This document shows positions 17,086 to 26,681 of a DNA stretch of 64,000 nucleotides, one piece after another. The notes under the pieces were generated by a model, which had not been told where the DNA came from, did not search any database, and saw nothing but the letters and a program-made list of their open reading frames with translations. The stretch is from Candidatus Dormiibacterota bacterium (GTDB taxonomy: Bacteria > Vulcanimicrobiota > Vulcanimicrobiia > Vulcanimicrobiales > Vulcanimicrobiaceae), in contig DATKRS010000004.1 in NCBI GenBank assembly GCA_035532035.1, positions 186,001 to 250,000 of the forward strand. The letters run 5' to 3'. The position numbers and the translations under genes are program-made. Each line of letters opens with the position of its first letter. The stretch's first letter is position 1.

Positions 17086-17157
17086 GGCGACGTAGCCAAG
17101 TGGTAAGGCAGAGCTCTGCAAAAGCTCCATCCGGCAGTTCGAATCTGCCCGTCGCCT
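17086..17157 (+). tRNA. tRNA-Cys(GCA)
   Basis: Acceptor GGCGACG pairs with CGTCGCC. Anticodon loop CTGCAAA (GCA), T arm with AGTTCGAATCT. CCA is not encoded. It is 6 nt after tRNA-Gly(CCC) and 22 nt before the reductase gene. Confidence 0.94.
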
Positions 17158-17179
17158 CAAACTCCCAGAAGTCCTCGAC

Positions 17180-18124
17180 ATGCGCGTCGCCGTAGTAGGC
17201 GCTGGGGCCATCGGCGGTTTTTTGGCAGCCGCGCTCGCTCGCTCGGGCATCTCGACTGCCGTGGTCGCGCGGGGCGAACACCTCGACGCGATCCGCGCGC
17301 AAGGCGTGCGCGTCGATAGCGATCTTGGCTCGTTCAGCGCGCGCGTCGACGCGGCAGCGGACCTGCGCGATCTCGCTCCGGCCGACGCGCTGCTGTTGAC
17401 CTTCAAGGCGCATCAGTGGCCGAGCTTTCTCGAACAACTCGCGCCGTACGCCGGCAGAAGCGCGCCCATCGTAACCATGCAAAACGGCATTCCGTTTTGG
17501 TTCGAGCGTAATCCGCCGCTCGAGTCCGTCGACCCCGGCGGGCGAATCGGTGCGCTCTTCGACGACGCGCAGACGATCGGAGGCGTCGTGCACGTCTCGG
17601 GGCACGTGGCCGAGCCCGGTCGCGTCGTGCAGAGCGGCGGCCTTCGCTACATACTCGGCGAGGCGATCGGAACAAACGGCACGCGCGTAGCGGAGATTGC
17701 GAGCGTGCTGCGTACTGCCGGCCTCGCCGTGGAGGTCGACGACGCTATTCGTCGCGCGCTGTGGTTCAAGCTCGTTGGGAATGCGAGCCTCAACCCCGTG
17801 AGCGCTGCGACGCACGAGACCATCGGGCAGATCGTGCGCGATCCGCCGGTTCTTGCGCAGGTGCGCGCGCTGATGTGTGAAGTGCTCGACGTCGGCAAGC
17901 GTCTGGGCTTGGTGGGCAACGTGGAAGAAGAGGCTGACGCGCGTATCGCGTATGCGTCGCGCCTCGACGATGTGAAGACTTCGATGCTGCAAGATCTGGA
18001 GGCGGGCCGCCCGCTCGAGCTCGATCCGATTCTCGGAGCGGCGATCGAGCTTGCAGATCGGCGCGGCATCCCGGTGCCGCGCCTGCGCGCCATCGCCGAG
18101 CAGCTGCACGAGCTCGCGTCTTAG
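17180..18124 (+). CDS. panE: 2-dehydropantoate 2-reductase family protein
   Basis: 314 residues with an N-terminal NAD(P)-binding [13 protein letters not shown] motif (residues 7-19), the conserved MQNGIP segment, a catalytic-type lysine in [15 protein letters not shown], and the helical C-terminal domain with S-x-x-x-D motif ([18 protein letters not shown]). PanE reduces ketopantoate to pantoate for coenzyme A synthesis. The family also contains related reductases, so the symbol is provisional. A link with coaD, 8 kb downstream, would be consistent. Its stop is 10 nt before hisF. Confidence 0.82.
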   Translation: MRVAVVGAGAIGGFLAAALARSGISTAVVARGEHLDAIRAQGVRVDSDLGSFSARVDAAADLRDLAPADALLLTFKAHQWPSFLEQLAPYAGRSAPIVTMQNGIPFWFERNPPLESVDPGGRIGALFDDAQTIGGVVHVSGHVAEPGRVVQSGGLRYILGEAIGTNGTRVAEIASVLRTAGLAVEVDDAIRRALWFKLVGNASLNPVSAATHETIGQIVRDPPVLAQVRALMCEVLDVGKRLGLVGNVEEEADARIAYASRLDDVKTSMLQDLEAGRPLELDPILGAAIELADRRGIPVPRLRAIAEQLHELAS

Positions 18125-18134
18125 GCATTGCGCG

Positions 18135-18908
18135 TTGCTTGCCCGCCGCATCATCCCATGTCTGGACGTCAAAGACGGGCGCGTCGTCAAGGGCGTGAAC
18201 TTCGTCTCGCTGCGCGATGCAGGCGATCCGGTTGGGCTGGCAGCGCTCTACGAGAGCCGCGGTGCCGACGAGTTGGTCTTTCTCGACATCACCGCGACGA
18301 TCGAAGGGCGCAAGGCGACGCATGAGGTGGTACGGGCCGTGGCCTGCGATCTGTCGATTCCGTTTGCCGTCGGGGGCGGCGTTGATGGCGTGGAAGAGGT
18401 GCGCGCGCTGCTACGAGCCGGGTGCGACAAGGTGTCGCTCAATAGCGCTGCGGTTCGCGACCCGGACGTGCTGCGCCGCGCTTCGGCGGAGTTCGGCAGC
18501 CAATGCATCCTGCTGGCGATTGACGCGCGCCGGCGAGACGGCGGCTGGGATGTTGTGATCGACGGCGGCCGCACGCCGACCGGCCGCGACGCGATCGCGT
18601 GGGCGAACCAAGCCTGCGGGCAGAGCGGTGCGGGCGAAGTGCTGCTGACGTCGATGGATCGCGACGGGACGCGATCGGGCTACGATCTGGAGCTCACGCG
18701 CGCCGTTCGCGCTGCGGTTCCCGTGCCGGTCATCGCCTCGGGCGGCGCCGGATCGCTGGAGGACTTCGCGCGCGTCTTTATCGAGGCGGAGGCCGACGCC
18801 GCGCTTGCGGCATCGCTCTTTCACTTCGGCGAGATCGACATTCCCATATTGAAGGAAGCGCTGGCGAAGCGCGGCATTCCCATTCGACCATGGACCTCGC
18901 AGGGCTGA
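18135..18908 (+). CDS. hisF: Imidazole glycerol phosphate synthase, cyclase subunit
   Basis: 257 residues forming the HisF (beta-alpha)8 barrel: [19 protein letters not shown] at the start with catalytic Asp11, FLDITAT, VGGGV phosphate loop, and the second catalytic Asp in [10 protein letters not shown], then VIASGGAG. The start is inferred as TTG at 18135 because HisF proteins begin exactly at this motif and no ATG or GTG is available in frame. It makes imidazole glycerol phosphate and AICAR with the HisH glutaminase, which is not in the window. It overlaps hisIE by 19 nt. Confidence 0.93.
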   Translation: MLARRIIPCLDVKDGRVVKGVNFVSLRDAGDPVGLAALYESRGADELVFLDITATIEGRKATHEVVRAVACDLSIPFAVGGGVDGVEEVRALLRAGCDKVSLNSAAVRDPDVLRRASAEFGSQCILLAIDARRRDGGWDVVIDGGRTPTGRDAIAWANQACGQSGAGEVLLTSMDRDGTRSGYDLELTRAVRAAVPVPVIASGGAGSLEDFARVFIEAEADAALAASLFHFGEIDIPILKEALAKRGIPIRPWTSQG

Positions 18909-19516
18909 AGTTCGACGATCGCGGTCTGCTCCCGGTGATCATCTCTGATGCGTGTACCGGTGACGTGCTGACGCTTGCCTGGGCAAACCGCGACGCCCTC
19001 GAGCGCACAGCGCAGACGCGCGAGGCGCACCTCTTCAGCCGTAGCCGAGAACGCCTGTGGCGTAAAGGTGAAGAGAGCGGGAACGTCCAGCACGTCGTCG
19101 AGATGGTGGCGGACTGCGACGGTGACGCCGTGCTCTATCGCGTCGATCCGAGCGGCCCTGCGTGCCACACGGGCGAGCGGAGCTGCTTCCATACGACGCT
19201 GCTGGAGCGAGAACGGGACTGCGTTGCAGGCGACTTTCTCCGCGCCGTCGCGTACCTGCAGCGCGTCCTTCACGAGCGGAAGACGTCCGCGCCGGCCGGC
19301 TCGTACGTCGCAACGCTCTACGCCGGCGGAGTCGATCGAATCGGGAAGAAGGTTGGCGAAGAGGCGACCGAGGTCGTCATCGCGGCGAAGAACGCCGCCG
19401 ACGACCCCGTTGTGTGGGAGGCCGCGGATTTGCTCTTTCATCTGTTCGTGTTGCTCCAAGCACGCAACATCTCCATCGACCGCGTCGGAGCGCATCTGCT
19501 CGAGCGTGCGCGGTAG
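18890..19516 (+). CDS. hisIE: Bifunctional phosphoribosyl-AMP cyclohydrolase / phosphoribosyl-ATP pyrophosphatase
   Basis: 208 residues. The HisI half (1-110) has the W-x-x-x-E-E-S-G-N core and the metal-binding cysteines in [13 protein letters not shown] and CHTG-x-x-S-C-F. The HisE half (about 115-208) has [17 protein letters not shown] and the D-L-L-F-H-L helix of the MazG-like fold. It performs the second and third steps of histidine synthesis. ATG 18890 lies inside the end of hisF and its own end overlaps the recG start, so the three genes are tightly coupled. Confidence 0.93.
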   Translation: MDLAGLKFDDRGLLPVIISDACTGDVLTLAWANRDALERTAQTREAHLFSRSRERLWRKGEESGNVQHVVEMVADCDGDAVLYRVDPSGPACHTGERSCFHTTLLERERDCVAGDFLRAVAYLQRVLHERKTSAPAGSYVATLYAGGVDRIGKKVGEEATEVVIAAKNAADDPVVWEAADLLFHLFVLLQARNISIDRVGAHLLERAR

Positions 19517-21593
19517 CGACCCGATCGCTGCGCCCACGGCAATCGACGAGTTGGAGGGCGTCGGTGAGAAGTCCGCGCGGCTCTTTCGCGCGCTCCGCAT
19601 CGAGAGCGCACGCGATCTACTCGACTATTTTCCGTTTCGCTACGACGATCTCCGCGAGCCGATGCCCGCCGCGAGTTTGCGCGACGTCGCGCCCGACGAG
19701 CATGCGGAGGTCAACGCGCTCGGCCGCGTCGTCGGCGTACGCGAACGGCGCGCCCGCAGTCTCGAGATCGTCGAGGTGCGGGCGGAAGACGAGAGTGGTG
19801 CGTTCATTGCGAAGTGGATTGGACAACGGCGGTTCGTCATCGGCCGCTTTCGCGAGGGGATGCGGCTCTTCGTTCGTGGTCGCCTCGAGCGCTCGCTGGC
19901 GGAGCCCATCGTGAACGTTACGCAGTATCGCATGCTTGGGGAGGACGAGCGGTACCGCGGCGAGTTGGTCCCCGTCTACCGCGCGAGCAAGGAGCTTCCG
20001 ACGCGCAAGATCGGGCTCGTAGTGAGGAAGAATCTCTCGCTTCTGCTCCAGCTCGCGGGCGAGGACGTGGTTCCAGCGGCTCTGGCGCAAGAGCGCAATC
20101 TCCCGCCCTTGCACGACGCCTATCGCGCGGTCCACGCACCGCAGACGCCCGAAGAAGCGGAACGCGCGCGCGCGCGTTTTGTCTTCGCGGAGTTTCTGGT
20201 GCTCGCTGCGGGCGCGCAACTGCGCCGCCTCCACCGAGAGCGGGAGCACGACGCGGCAGCACTGCAGCCTCCCGCGTCTTTACTCGACGAACTGGAGGCG
20301 ACGCTGCCGTTCGCGCTGACGAACGCGCAGCGACGCGCGATCGGTGAGATCTGGAGCGACATGTCGCGAGACGTTCCCATGAATCGTCTGCTGCAAGGCG
20401 ACGTCGGCAGCGGCAAGACGCTCGTCGCAGCCGCCGCGGTGCTGCTCGCGGCGCAAAACGGCTTTCAGTCTGCACTGATGGCGCCGACCGAGATTCTCGC
20501 GACGCAACATGCGCAGAAGCTGAGTCAGCTGCTCGTGCCGTTTCATATAAACGTGGAGCCGATCCTAGGAAGCCAAGGGCAGCGGGCACGTCAAACGGCC
20601 GTGGACCGCATTGCCGGCGGAGAAGCCGGGCTCGCCGTCGGGACGCACGCGCTGCTAACCGAGAACGTAGAGTTTTCACGACTGGGCCTCGCGATCATCG
20701 ACGAGCAGCAGCGCTTTGGGGTCGAGCATCGCGCGCGGTTGCGCGCAAAAGGCGTCGCACCGCACACGCTGCACATGACGGCGACGCCGATTCCGCGCAC
20801 CCTCGCGCGAGTGCTGTACGCGGACCTCGATGAGTCTCGTGTGGACGAGATGCCTCCGGGTCGGCTCGCGGTGAAGACGTTTGCGGTGCGGGCGTCTCGA
20901 CGCGACGACGTCTATGCGTTCGTGCGCGCGGTCGTGGCGCGGGGAGGCCAAGTGTACGTGGTCGCCCCGGCGATCGACGAGGCCGAAAATGGGGCGACCG
21001 GCGCTGTCGGTGTGTTCGAGCACCTGCAGCGCGACGTTTTTGCCGATCTGCGCTTGGGGTTGGTGCACGGCCGTCTCGGTGCGCGTGAGAAAGAAGCGAC
21101 AATGCAGCGATTCCTGCGCGGCCAGATCGACGTCCTCGTAGCGACAACGGTCATCGAGGTGGGCGTCGACGTTCCAAACGCCCAGCTCATGGTCGTGCTC
21201 GACGCCCAACGGTACGGGCTCGCGCAGCTGCACCAACTTCGCGGGCGCGTGGGACGCGGAGCTGCGCAGTCGTCGTGCGTCCTCGTCTATCCCGACGACC
21301 GCGACGAGACGCAGCGCTTGGCGATCCTCGCGCAAAGCAACGACGGCTTTGCCATCGCCGAAGCGGACTTGGAGATACGCGGATCGGGAGAGTTCGCGGG
21401 AACCGTGCAGTCGGGCAAAGACGCGTTACGGTTTGGAGACGTCGCGCGAGACTTCGCGATCTACGCCGAGGCTCGAACTGCCGCGGAGCAGATCATGCGT
21501 GACGACCCCGCGCTCGGGGAGCCTGCGAATGCGGGGCTGAGGGCCGCGCTCGACGCGACGCCCTCACTGCACGTGCTGCTGACGTCGTCCTAG
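19506..21593 (+). CDS. recG: ATP-dependent DNA helicase RecG
   Basis: 696 residues from GTG 19506, overlapping hisIE by 11 nt. The N-terminal wedge domain begins with the HhH-like IDELEGVGEKSARLFRALRI. Helicase motifs follow: LLQGDVGSGKT (Walker A), APTEILATQH, IIDEQQRFGV (DExx box), HMTATPIPRTLA, VATTVIEVGVDVPNA and QLHQLRGRVGRG. RecG remodels stalled replication forks and Holliday junctions. Length and motif order are normal. Confidence 0.95.
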   Translation: MRGSDPIAAPTAIDELEGVGEKSARLFRALRIESARDLLDYFPFRYDDLREPMPAASLRDVAPDEHAEVNALGRVVGVRERRARSLEIVEVRAEDESGAFIAKWIGQRRFVIGRFREGMRLFVRGRLERSLAEPIVNVTQYRMLGEDERYRGELVPVYRASKELPTRKIGLVVRKNLSLLLQLAGEDVVPAALAQERNLPPLHDAYRAVHAPQTPEEAERARARFVFAEFLVLAAGAQLRRLHREREHDAAALQPPASLLDELEATLPFALTNAQRRAIGEIWSDMSRDVPMNRLLQGDVGSGKTLVAAAAVLLAAQNGFQSALMAPTEILATQHAQKLSQLLVPFHINVEPILGSQGQRARQTAVDRIAGGEAGLAVGTHALLTENVEFSRLGLAIIDEQQRFGVEHRARLRAKGVAPHTLHMTATPIPRTLARVLYADLDESRVDEMPPGRLAVKTFAVRASRRDDVYAFVRAVVARGGQVYVVAPAIDEAENGATGAVGVFEHLQRDVFADLRLGLVHGRLGAREKEATMQRFLRGQIDVLVATTVIEVGVDVPNAQLMVVLDAQRYGLAQLHQLRGRVGRGAAQSSCVLVYPDDRDETQRLAILAQSNDGFAIAEADLEIRGSGEFAGTVQSGKDALRFGDVARDFAIYAEARTAAEQIMRDDPALGEPANAGLRAALDATPSLHVLLTSS

Positions 21594-21652
21594 GAATCAG
21601 CACTTGCCTGAGCGCGCAAGGTGCGGCGCCGCTTCGGTTTGAAAGCCGCCGT

Positions 21653-24328
21653 ATGCCCCGCGCCTTGATTCGCCTGCTGCTTTGCTGCTGCTCGCTCCTG
21701 CCGCTCGCGCTCTCGACGCGCTCGGCCGGTGCGCAAGGCGTGAGCGTCACGCGTGCGACGCTCGCAAACGGACTACAGGTGGTCGTCGTGCACGATCCGC
21801 TCGCCCCGGTGGTCACGGCGGTCATGAACTATCGCGTCGGCTCCGACGAGCAATCGTTGCCGGGCTTGGCGCACGCGACCGAGCACATGATGTTTCGCGG
21901 CAGCGCGACGCTGTCGTCCTCGTCGTTCATGGACGTCGTCAGCATGACCGGCGGCAACTTCGACGCGGACACGCGCAACGACGTCACGCAGTACTATTTT
22001 ACGGTTCCGGCACGGTATCTCGATATCGCGCTACGACTCGAGCGCGCGCGCGCGACCGGCCTCTCGATGGCGCAGAGTCAGTGGAACCAAGAGCGGCTCG
22101 CGATCACGCAAGAGGTTACTCAAGACAACTCCAATGCGATCTACCGGCTCTTCACGAAGATGTCGCAGCGCATGCTGGCCGGAACGCCATACGCGCACAA
22201 CACGCTCGGCACGATTCGCGCCTTCGCGAGAGAGATCAACCGGCCGCAGCTACTCTCGTTCTATCGCACGTGGTACCATCCGAATAATGCCGTCTACGTC
22301 ATTGCCGGCGACGTCGATGGCCCGAGTACGATCGCAGCCGTGCGGCGCATCTTCGGCGACGTGCCGGCGGCGCCGCTGCCGCGCCGCCCCACGGTGCGCC
22401 TGCGGCCGCTGACGGCGGTAACGTATCGCGAGTCGAGCGACCTGCCGGTAACCGTCGTCATGCTCGGCTACCGGATGCCCGGCTACCGCAGTCCCGATTA
22501 CGCCGCGGGACAGATTCTCGGCGACGTGCTGGCGAGCCAGCGCTCAGCTCTCTACGAGCTCGTGGCGCGCGGAAAGATGCTCTACACGACGTTCCAAGCC
22601 GACTCGTACGCGCGAACGTCGATCGGCGTCGTGTTTGGCGTCGTACCGGTAACGGCGAACGTGCAGGACGCTGCAGCGGAAATGCGCGCCGCCATAGATC
22701 GGTATCGCCGTAGCGGCGTGCCGCGAGACCTCGTCGCGGCTGCGAAGCGTCGCGAGATCGCGCAGCGCGAGTTCTCCCGCAGCTCGGTGCAAAGCCTCGC
22801 GTTCGATTGGAGCGACGCGCTCGCAGTGCAGGGCCTGCAGGCTCCCGACGACGCGATCGCCGCGTTCGGCCGCGTGACCGAGGCGGACGTAAACCGCGTC
22901 CTGCGCAGCGACCTCGCCGCCTCGCGTACGGTGAGCGCTTACGCGGTGCCGCACAACGCTGGTGCGCCCAGCATGGGATCGTCCGGTCTCGCTGCGGAGA
23001 CGAACCGCATCGCGCCGACGAGTCACGCGCAGCTTCCGCCGTGGGCCCGCAACATTCTCGCCCATCCGCGCGTTCCTGCGCAGACGCTCTCGCCTGCGTC
23101 GTTCACCCTCGCAAACGGTCTGCGGGTCGTCATTCAGCCGGAGACGAGCTCCCACAGCGTGACGCTGAGCGGAACGATCCGAAACGATCCGCAAGTACAG
23201 GAGCCGGCTGGAGAGGACGGCGTGGCCGGCGTAACGTCGGCGCTGCTGCCGTACGGCACGACGACGTATAGCCGTCTGGGCTACCAGACCGCGCTGGACG
23301 CGATCGCCGCCGACGTCAACACCGGTACGGACTTCTCGCTGCGCGTGCTCGCGTCAGATTTCGATAGAGGTGTAGCATTGCTCGCAGACGACGAGCTGCA
23401 CCCGGCGCTCTCTACGGCAGACTTCGCCATCGTCAAGCGGCAGGAGGCGCAGGCCCTCGTCGGCGAGGCAAACTCACCAGACCATCTGACGGACGTGGCG
23501 CTCGCCGACGCCCTCTATCCGCCCGGCGATCCAGCGCGCCGCTTCGCGACGGCAGCGAGCGTCGATGCGCTGACGCTGGACGACGTTCGCAACTGGTATG
23601 CGGCTGCGTACCGGCCCGACCTCACCACGATCGTGATCGTCGGCGACGTAGGCCCGCAGCACGCGCGCTCCGTGATCGAGCGATACTTCGGCGCGTGGCG
23701 ATCGGTAGGCCCCAAACCACGTACCGAGCCTCCGCCGGTCGGGCTCAACATGCCGTCGGCCATCGTCATTCCAGCGACGGGGCGCGTGCAATCGTCCGTG
23801 ACGCTCGACGAGACGTCGGGATTCGGCCGAACGTCGAGCGATTGGGCGGCACTCCAAGTCGCGAACACGGTCCTCACGGGCGGTTTCTATAGCTCCTTGC
23901 TCTATCACGACGTGCGGGAGGTGCACGGCTACGCGTACGCGGTGGGCAGCAGCATGGATGCGCGGCCGACGCGCTCCAGCGTCACGATTACGTACGCATG
24001 CGATCCGAAGAACATTCTGCCCGCGCAGGCTCTCGTCGTGCGCGACCTCCTGCAGCTCCAATCGCGCCCGTTGTCCGCCGATCGGTTGATGCTCGCCAAA
24101 GCGCTGTTGATGGGGCGCGTTCCGATCCTGGAGGCAAGCTACGACGGCGTCGCCGCGCAGCTCCTTGACGACGCGTCGCGCGGCCTTCCGCTGGACCAAA
24201 ATCTCATCGACGCACGCGCAGAACTGCGCGCGACGGCATCGCAGGTGCAGGCGGCGGTGCGGCGATGGATCCGGCCGCGCGATTTCGTGCGCGTCGTCAC
24301 CGGTCCTGGCCCGGGTCCCGGCGAGTGA
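21653..24328 (+). CDS. M16-family zinc metalloprotease with two tandem peptidase units
   Basis: 891 residues with a signal peptide (cleavage near AGAQG, about residue 28). The N-terminal unit carries the inverted zinc motif HATEH (H-x-x-E-H, about residues 74-78) with the downstream glutamate region; the C-terminal unit (from about residue 480, TLANGLRVVIQPETSSHS) lacks the motif, as is usual for the inactive half of M16 pairs. It is probably a periplasmic peptidase of the pitrilysin/PqqL-like type that degrades peptides in a closed chamber. It overlaps the HAD gene by 4 nt (GTGA). Confidence 0.9.
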   Translation: MPRALIRLLLCCCSLLPLALSTRSAGAQGVSVTRATLANGLQVVVVHDPLAPVVTAVMNYRVGSDEQSLPGLAHATEHMMFRGSATLSSSSFMDVVSMTGGNFDADTRNDVTQYYFTVPARYLDIALRLERARATGLSMAQSQWNQERLAITQEVTQDNSNAIYRLFTKMSQRMLAGTPYAHNTLGTIRAFAREINRPQLLSFYRTWYHPNNAVYVIAGDVDGPSTIAAVRRIFGDVPAAPLPRRPTVRLRPLTAVTYRESSDLPVTVVMLGYRMPGYRSPDYAAGQILGDVLASQRSALYELVARGKMLYTTFQADSYARTSIGVVFGVVPVTANVQDAAAEMRAAIDRYRRSGVPRDLVAAAKRREIAQREFSRSSVQSLAFDWSDALAVQGLQAPDDAIAAFGRVTEADVNRVLRSDLAASRTVSAYAVPHNAGAPSMGSSGLAAETNRIAPTSHAQLPPWARNILAHPRVPAQTLSPASFTLANGLRVVIQPETSSHSVTLSGTIRNDPQVQEPAGEDGVAGVTSALLPYGTTTYSRLGYQTALDAIAADVNTGTDFSLRVLASDFDRGVALLADDELHPALSTADFAIVKRQEAQALVGEANSPDHLTDVALADALYPPGDPARRFATAASVDALTLDDVRNWYAAAYRPDLTTIVIVGDVGPQHARSVIERYFGAWRSVGPKPRTEPPPVGLNMPSAIVIPATGRVQSSVTLDETSGFGRTSSDWAALQVANTVLTGGFYSSLLYHDVREVHGYAYAVGSSMDARPTRSSVTITYACDPKNILPAQALVVRDLLQLQSRPLSADRLMLAKALLMGRVPILEASYDGVAAQLLDDASRGLPLDQNLIDARAELRATASQVQAAVRRWIRPRDFVRVVTGPGPGPGE

Positions 24329-25029
24329 TTGCCGTGCAAACGTGCGCAATTGCCTTCGATATCGACCACACGCTCGCGATCGATAACAAGCTCGAGCGCA
24401 TCGCCTTTCTGCGGCTCCTCGCGCGTATCGACGGCGAAGGGGGAAGGCTGCTCGGAACGCTCGACCAAGAGACGAGCGCGATCGACGCATTGTTGGAGCG
24501 CCAGCGCAGCGGCGCCTTCACGATCGACGATGCGGTCCGCCGCTTCGTCAGCGAGCGTGGCGTCACGCATACCAAGCCGTTCGTCGAGCACTTTCGCGAG
24601 ATCGTTCTTTCGCTCGTCGACCACGTCGTCGTGCCGCTTCCGGGCGTACCACGAATGCTCGACGAGCTGCGCGCGCGCGGAATTGCGACGGCGGTGCTCA
24701 GCAACGGCTGGAGCCCGCTGCAGCAGCGCAAGGCGGAGCGCGCCGGGTTTGCCGGTCCCGTCCTCGCGAGCGCCGACGTCGGTGCGGCCAAGCCAGATCG
24801 CAGCGCCTTCGCCGCGCTCGTCGATCGTCTCGGCCTGCCGGCACAGTGCATTTGGTACGTGGGCGACAATCCACGCACCGACGTCGCCGGCGCACATGCG
24901 GCGGGATTACGCACCGCGTGGTACAACGCCGAAGGCCGCAGATACCCGGGCGATCTCACGCCGCCGGATGCGGTAATCGCCGACATCTGCGATGCGGTCG
25001 GTCTCGTCACGCTTGCGGTGGGCTCGTAG
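24325..25029 (+). CDS. HAD-superfamily hydrolase
   Basis: 234 residues from the GTG that overlaps the protease stop (GTGA); a second GTG 9 nt later is an alternative. Motif I is FDIDHTLAID (nucleophile and acid Asp), motif II the Ser of AVLSNGW, motif III the Lys of VGAAKPD and motif IV GDNPRTDVAGA. It has an alpha-helical cap of the YjjG/Gph type. It is a phosphatase of small metabolites, substrate unknown. The gene ends 3 nt before rsmD. Confidence 0.88.
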   Translation: MIAVQTCAIAFDIDHTLAIDNKLERIAFLRLLARIDGEGGRLLGTLDQETSAIDALLERQRSGAFTIDDAVRRFVSERGVTHTKPFVEHFREIVLSLVDHVVVPLPGVPRMLDELRARGIATAVLSNGWSPLQQRKAERAGFAGPVLASADVGAAKPDRSAFAALVDRLGLPAQCIWYVGDNPRTDVAGAHAAGLRTAWYNAEGRRYPGDLTPPDAVIADICDAVGLVTLAVGS

Positions 25030-25032
25030 CGA

Positions 25033-25581
25033 ATGCCGAAGATCACGGGAGGACAACTCGGAAGCCGTAAACTGCGCTCGCCCAAGGGCGGTACGGTGCG
25101 GCCGACGCCCGGACGCGTAAAAGAGGCCCTTTTTTCGATCCTCATGCAGCGGGTCGAGGGCGCAAACGTCCTGGACCTGTTTGCCGGGACAGGAGCCATC
25201 GGCATCGAGGCGGTCTCTCGCGGTGCGGCGCGCGTCGTTTGCGTCGAGGGGGATCGCGCTATCGCTCACGCGATCGAAGAGGCAGTAGAGGAGTTGGATA
25301 TCGATAAAACGCTGAGCGTCGTAGCCGCGCCTGCGGAACGCGCCCTCTATCGTATCGAGGGGCCCTTCGATATCGTCTATCTCGACCCGCCGTATGCGAG
25401 CGACGTGCCCCTGCATCTCCTGGGGCTCTTGCGCGACCGCCGCTTGCTAGCACCCGATGCAGTCGTCATCTACGAGCATGCGGCCCGCCGCATTCTTCCC
25501 GACATACCGGGGTATCGCTCTACCCGCGAAGAAGTCTACGGCGATGTGGCGCTGGCATTTCTCGCTGCAGAAGCATCGTGA
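25033..25581 (+). CDS. rsmD: 16S rRNA (guanine(966)-N(2))-methyltransferase
   Basis: 182 residues: RPTPGRVKEALFSIL near the start, SAM-binding VLDLFAGTGAIGIEAVSRGA, and the catalytic DPPY motif (YLDPPYAS). This matches RsmD, which methylates G966 of 16S rRNA. It overlaps coaD by 4 nt (GTGA), the common rsmD-coaD arrangement. Confidence 0.94.
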   Translation: MPKITGGQLGSRKLRSPKGGTVRPTPGRVKEALFSILMQRVEGANVLDLFAGTGAIGIEAVSRGAARVVCVEGDRAIAHAIEEAVEELDIDKTLSVVAAPAERALYRIEGPFDIVYLDPPYASDVPLHLLGLLRDRRLLAPDAVVIYEHAARRILPDIPGYRSTREEVYGDVALAFLAAEAS

Positions 25582-26093
25582 AGCTTAACGGGCGTGCGTC
25601 CGTTGCGACGCATGCCATCCTTCCCGGTTCGTTCGACCCGCCCACGAACGGGCATCTCGACGTCATCGAGCGCGCGGCGGCGTGCTTCGGCCGCGTAACC
25701 GTTGCCGTCGTCGTCAACCCGCAGAAGCGGCAGCCGATGTTCTCGCTCCACGATCGTGAAGCGATGCTGAAGGAGTGCACGGCACGCCTCCCCAACGTGG
25801 CGGTGGAACACTTTCGCGGCCTGCTTGCCGACTACGTGAAGCGGATGGAGGCCGACGTGATCGTGAAAGGGCTGCGCGCTGTTTCGGACTTTGAGAACGA
25901 GATGTCGACCGCGTTGATGAACCGATCGCTCTCCAACGTCGACACGTTCTTTCTGATGTCCGACCAACGTTACTCGTTCGTCAGCTCCAGCATCGTCAAA
26001 GAGGTCTTCTTTCTCGGCGGCGACGTCGCCGCGCTCGTACCCGAGCCCGTCCTGCGCATCATGAGCGCGAAGCGGGCCGCTCGCTCGACATAA
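25578..26093 (+). CDS. coaD: Phosphopantetheine adenylyltransferase
   Basis: 171 residues, GTG start. The nucleotidyltransferase motif GSFDPPTNGHLDVIERA contains the T/H-x-G-H signature; KGLRAVSDFENEM and the C-terminal ISS-F-V-S-S-S-I-V-K-E elements are typical. A ten-residue N-terminal extension precedes the usual start at about ATHAILPGSFDP. It makes dephospho-CoA, the penultimate step of CoA synthesis. Confidence 0.94.
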   Translation: MKLNGRASVATHAILPGSFDPPTNGHLDVIERAAACFGRVTVAVVVNPQKRQPMFSLHDREAMLKECTARLPNVAVEHFRGLLADYVKRMEADVIVKGLRAVSDFENEMSTALMNRSLSNVDTFFLMSDQRYSFVSSSIVKEVFFLGGDVAALVPEPVLRIMSAKRAARST

Positions 26094-26104
26094 CGGAGGT
26101 TCAG

Positions 26105-26671
26105 ATGTCGGTTTATCGCGTTTTGGACAAGCTCGAGGCATACGTGCGCGAGGGCACGTGGCTCCCTGCCGGGTACCGCATTCTCTCCGAGGAGCGGCTT
26201 TCGGAGTTCATCGAGAAGATGCGAGCGACGCTCCCTGAGGAAGTCGGACGGGCAAAGATCATCACGAAGGATCACGAGCGCATGTTGCGCGCGGCGCAAG
26301 AGAAGGCGCAGGCGCTCGTGGACGACGCGGCCACTAAACACGAAGAGATGGTCGATCAGCACGAGGTCGTTCAACGCGCGCGCCGCACGGCGGAGGCCGT
26401 TCTGCGCGACGCACAGGAGCGCGCGCAGCGGGTTCGCGAGGGTGCCGATCACTATGCAGCGTCGGTCCTCGGCGAGATGGAATCGCGTCTCTCAGGCGCG
26501 CTTGGTGCCGTGCGCAAAGGGCGCGATGCGCTCTCGTCTGAGGCGACGACCGGCACGACGAGCGCGCCGCAGCTCGCAGATGCCGCGGCAAAGAGCAAGC
26601 GCGCCGCATTCGATCAGGAGCATGCGCCTGCAGACGTCGAAACGGCGACGCTCGAGGCCGTCGAGAGCTGA
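26105..26671 (+). CDS. Conserved coiled-coil protein encoded next to coaD
   Basis: 188 residues with a good ribosome binding site (GGAGG 5 nt before ATG). After an N-terminal VYRVLDKLEAYVREG segment it forms a long charged coiled coil (about 45-150), rich in Ala, Glu and Arg with regular heptads, and ends in an acidic Ala-rich tail. Similar ATP-synthase-b-like or DivIVA-like coiled-coil proteins of unknown role follow coaD in several Terrabacteria. It may be a structural or cell-envelope scaffold. No enzymatic motif is visible. Confidence 0.72.
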   Translation: MSVYRVLDKLEAYVREGTWLPAGYRILSEERLSEFIEKMRATLPEEVGRAKIITKDHERMLRAAQEKAQALVDDAATKHEEMVDQHEVVQRARRTAEAVLRDAQERAQRVREGADHYAASVLGEMESRLSGALGAVRKGRDALSSEATTGTTSAPQLADAAAKSKRAAFDQEHAPADVETATLEAVES

Positions 26672-26681
26672 GCTAAGCTTC

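Noticed and set aside
14091-17157. Genomic-island attachment site in the tRNA clusters
   Set aside because: No integrase and no direct repeat of a tRNA 3' end were found.
16313-18190. 625-codon minus-strand frame
   Set aside because: It runs through two tRNA genes and antisense to the membrane protein and PanE-like gene; composition is low-complexity Arg/His-rich.
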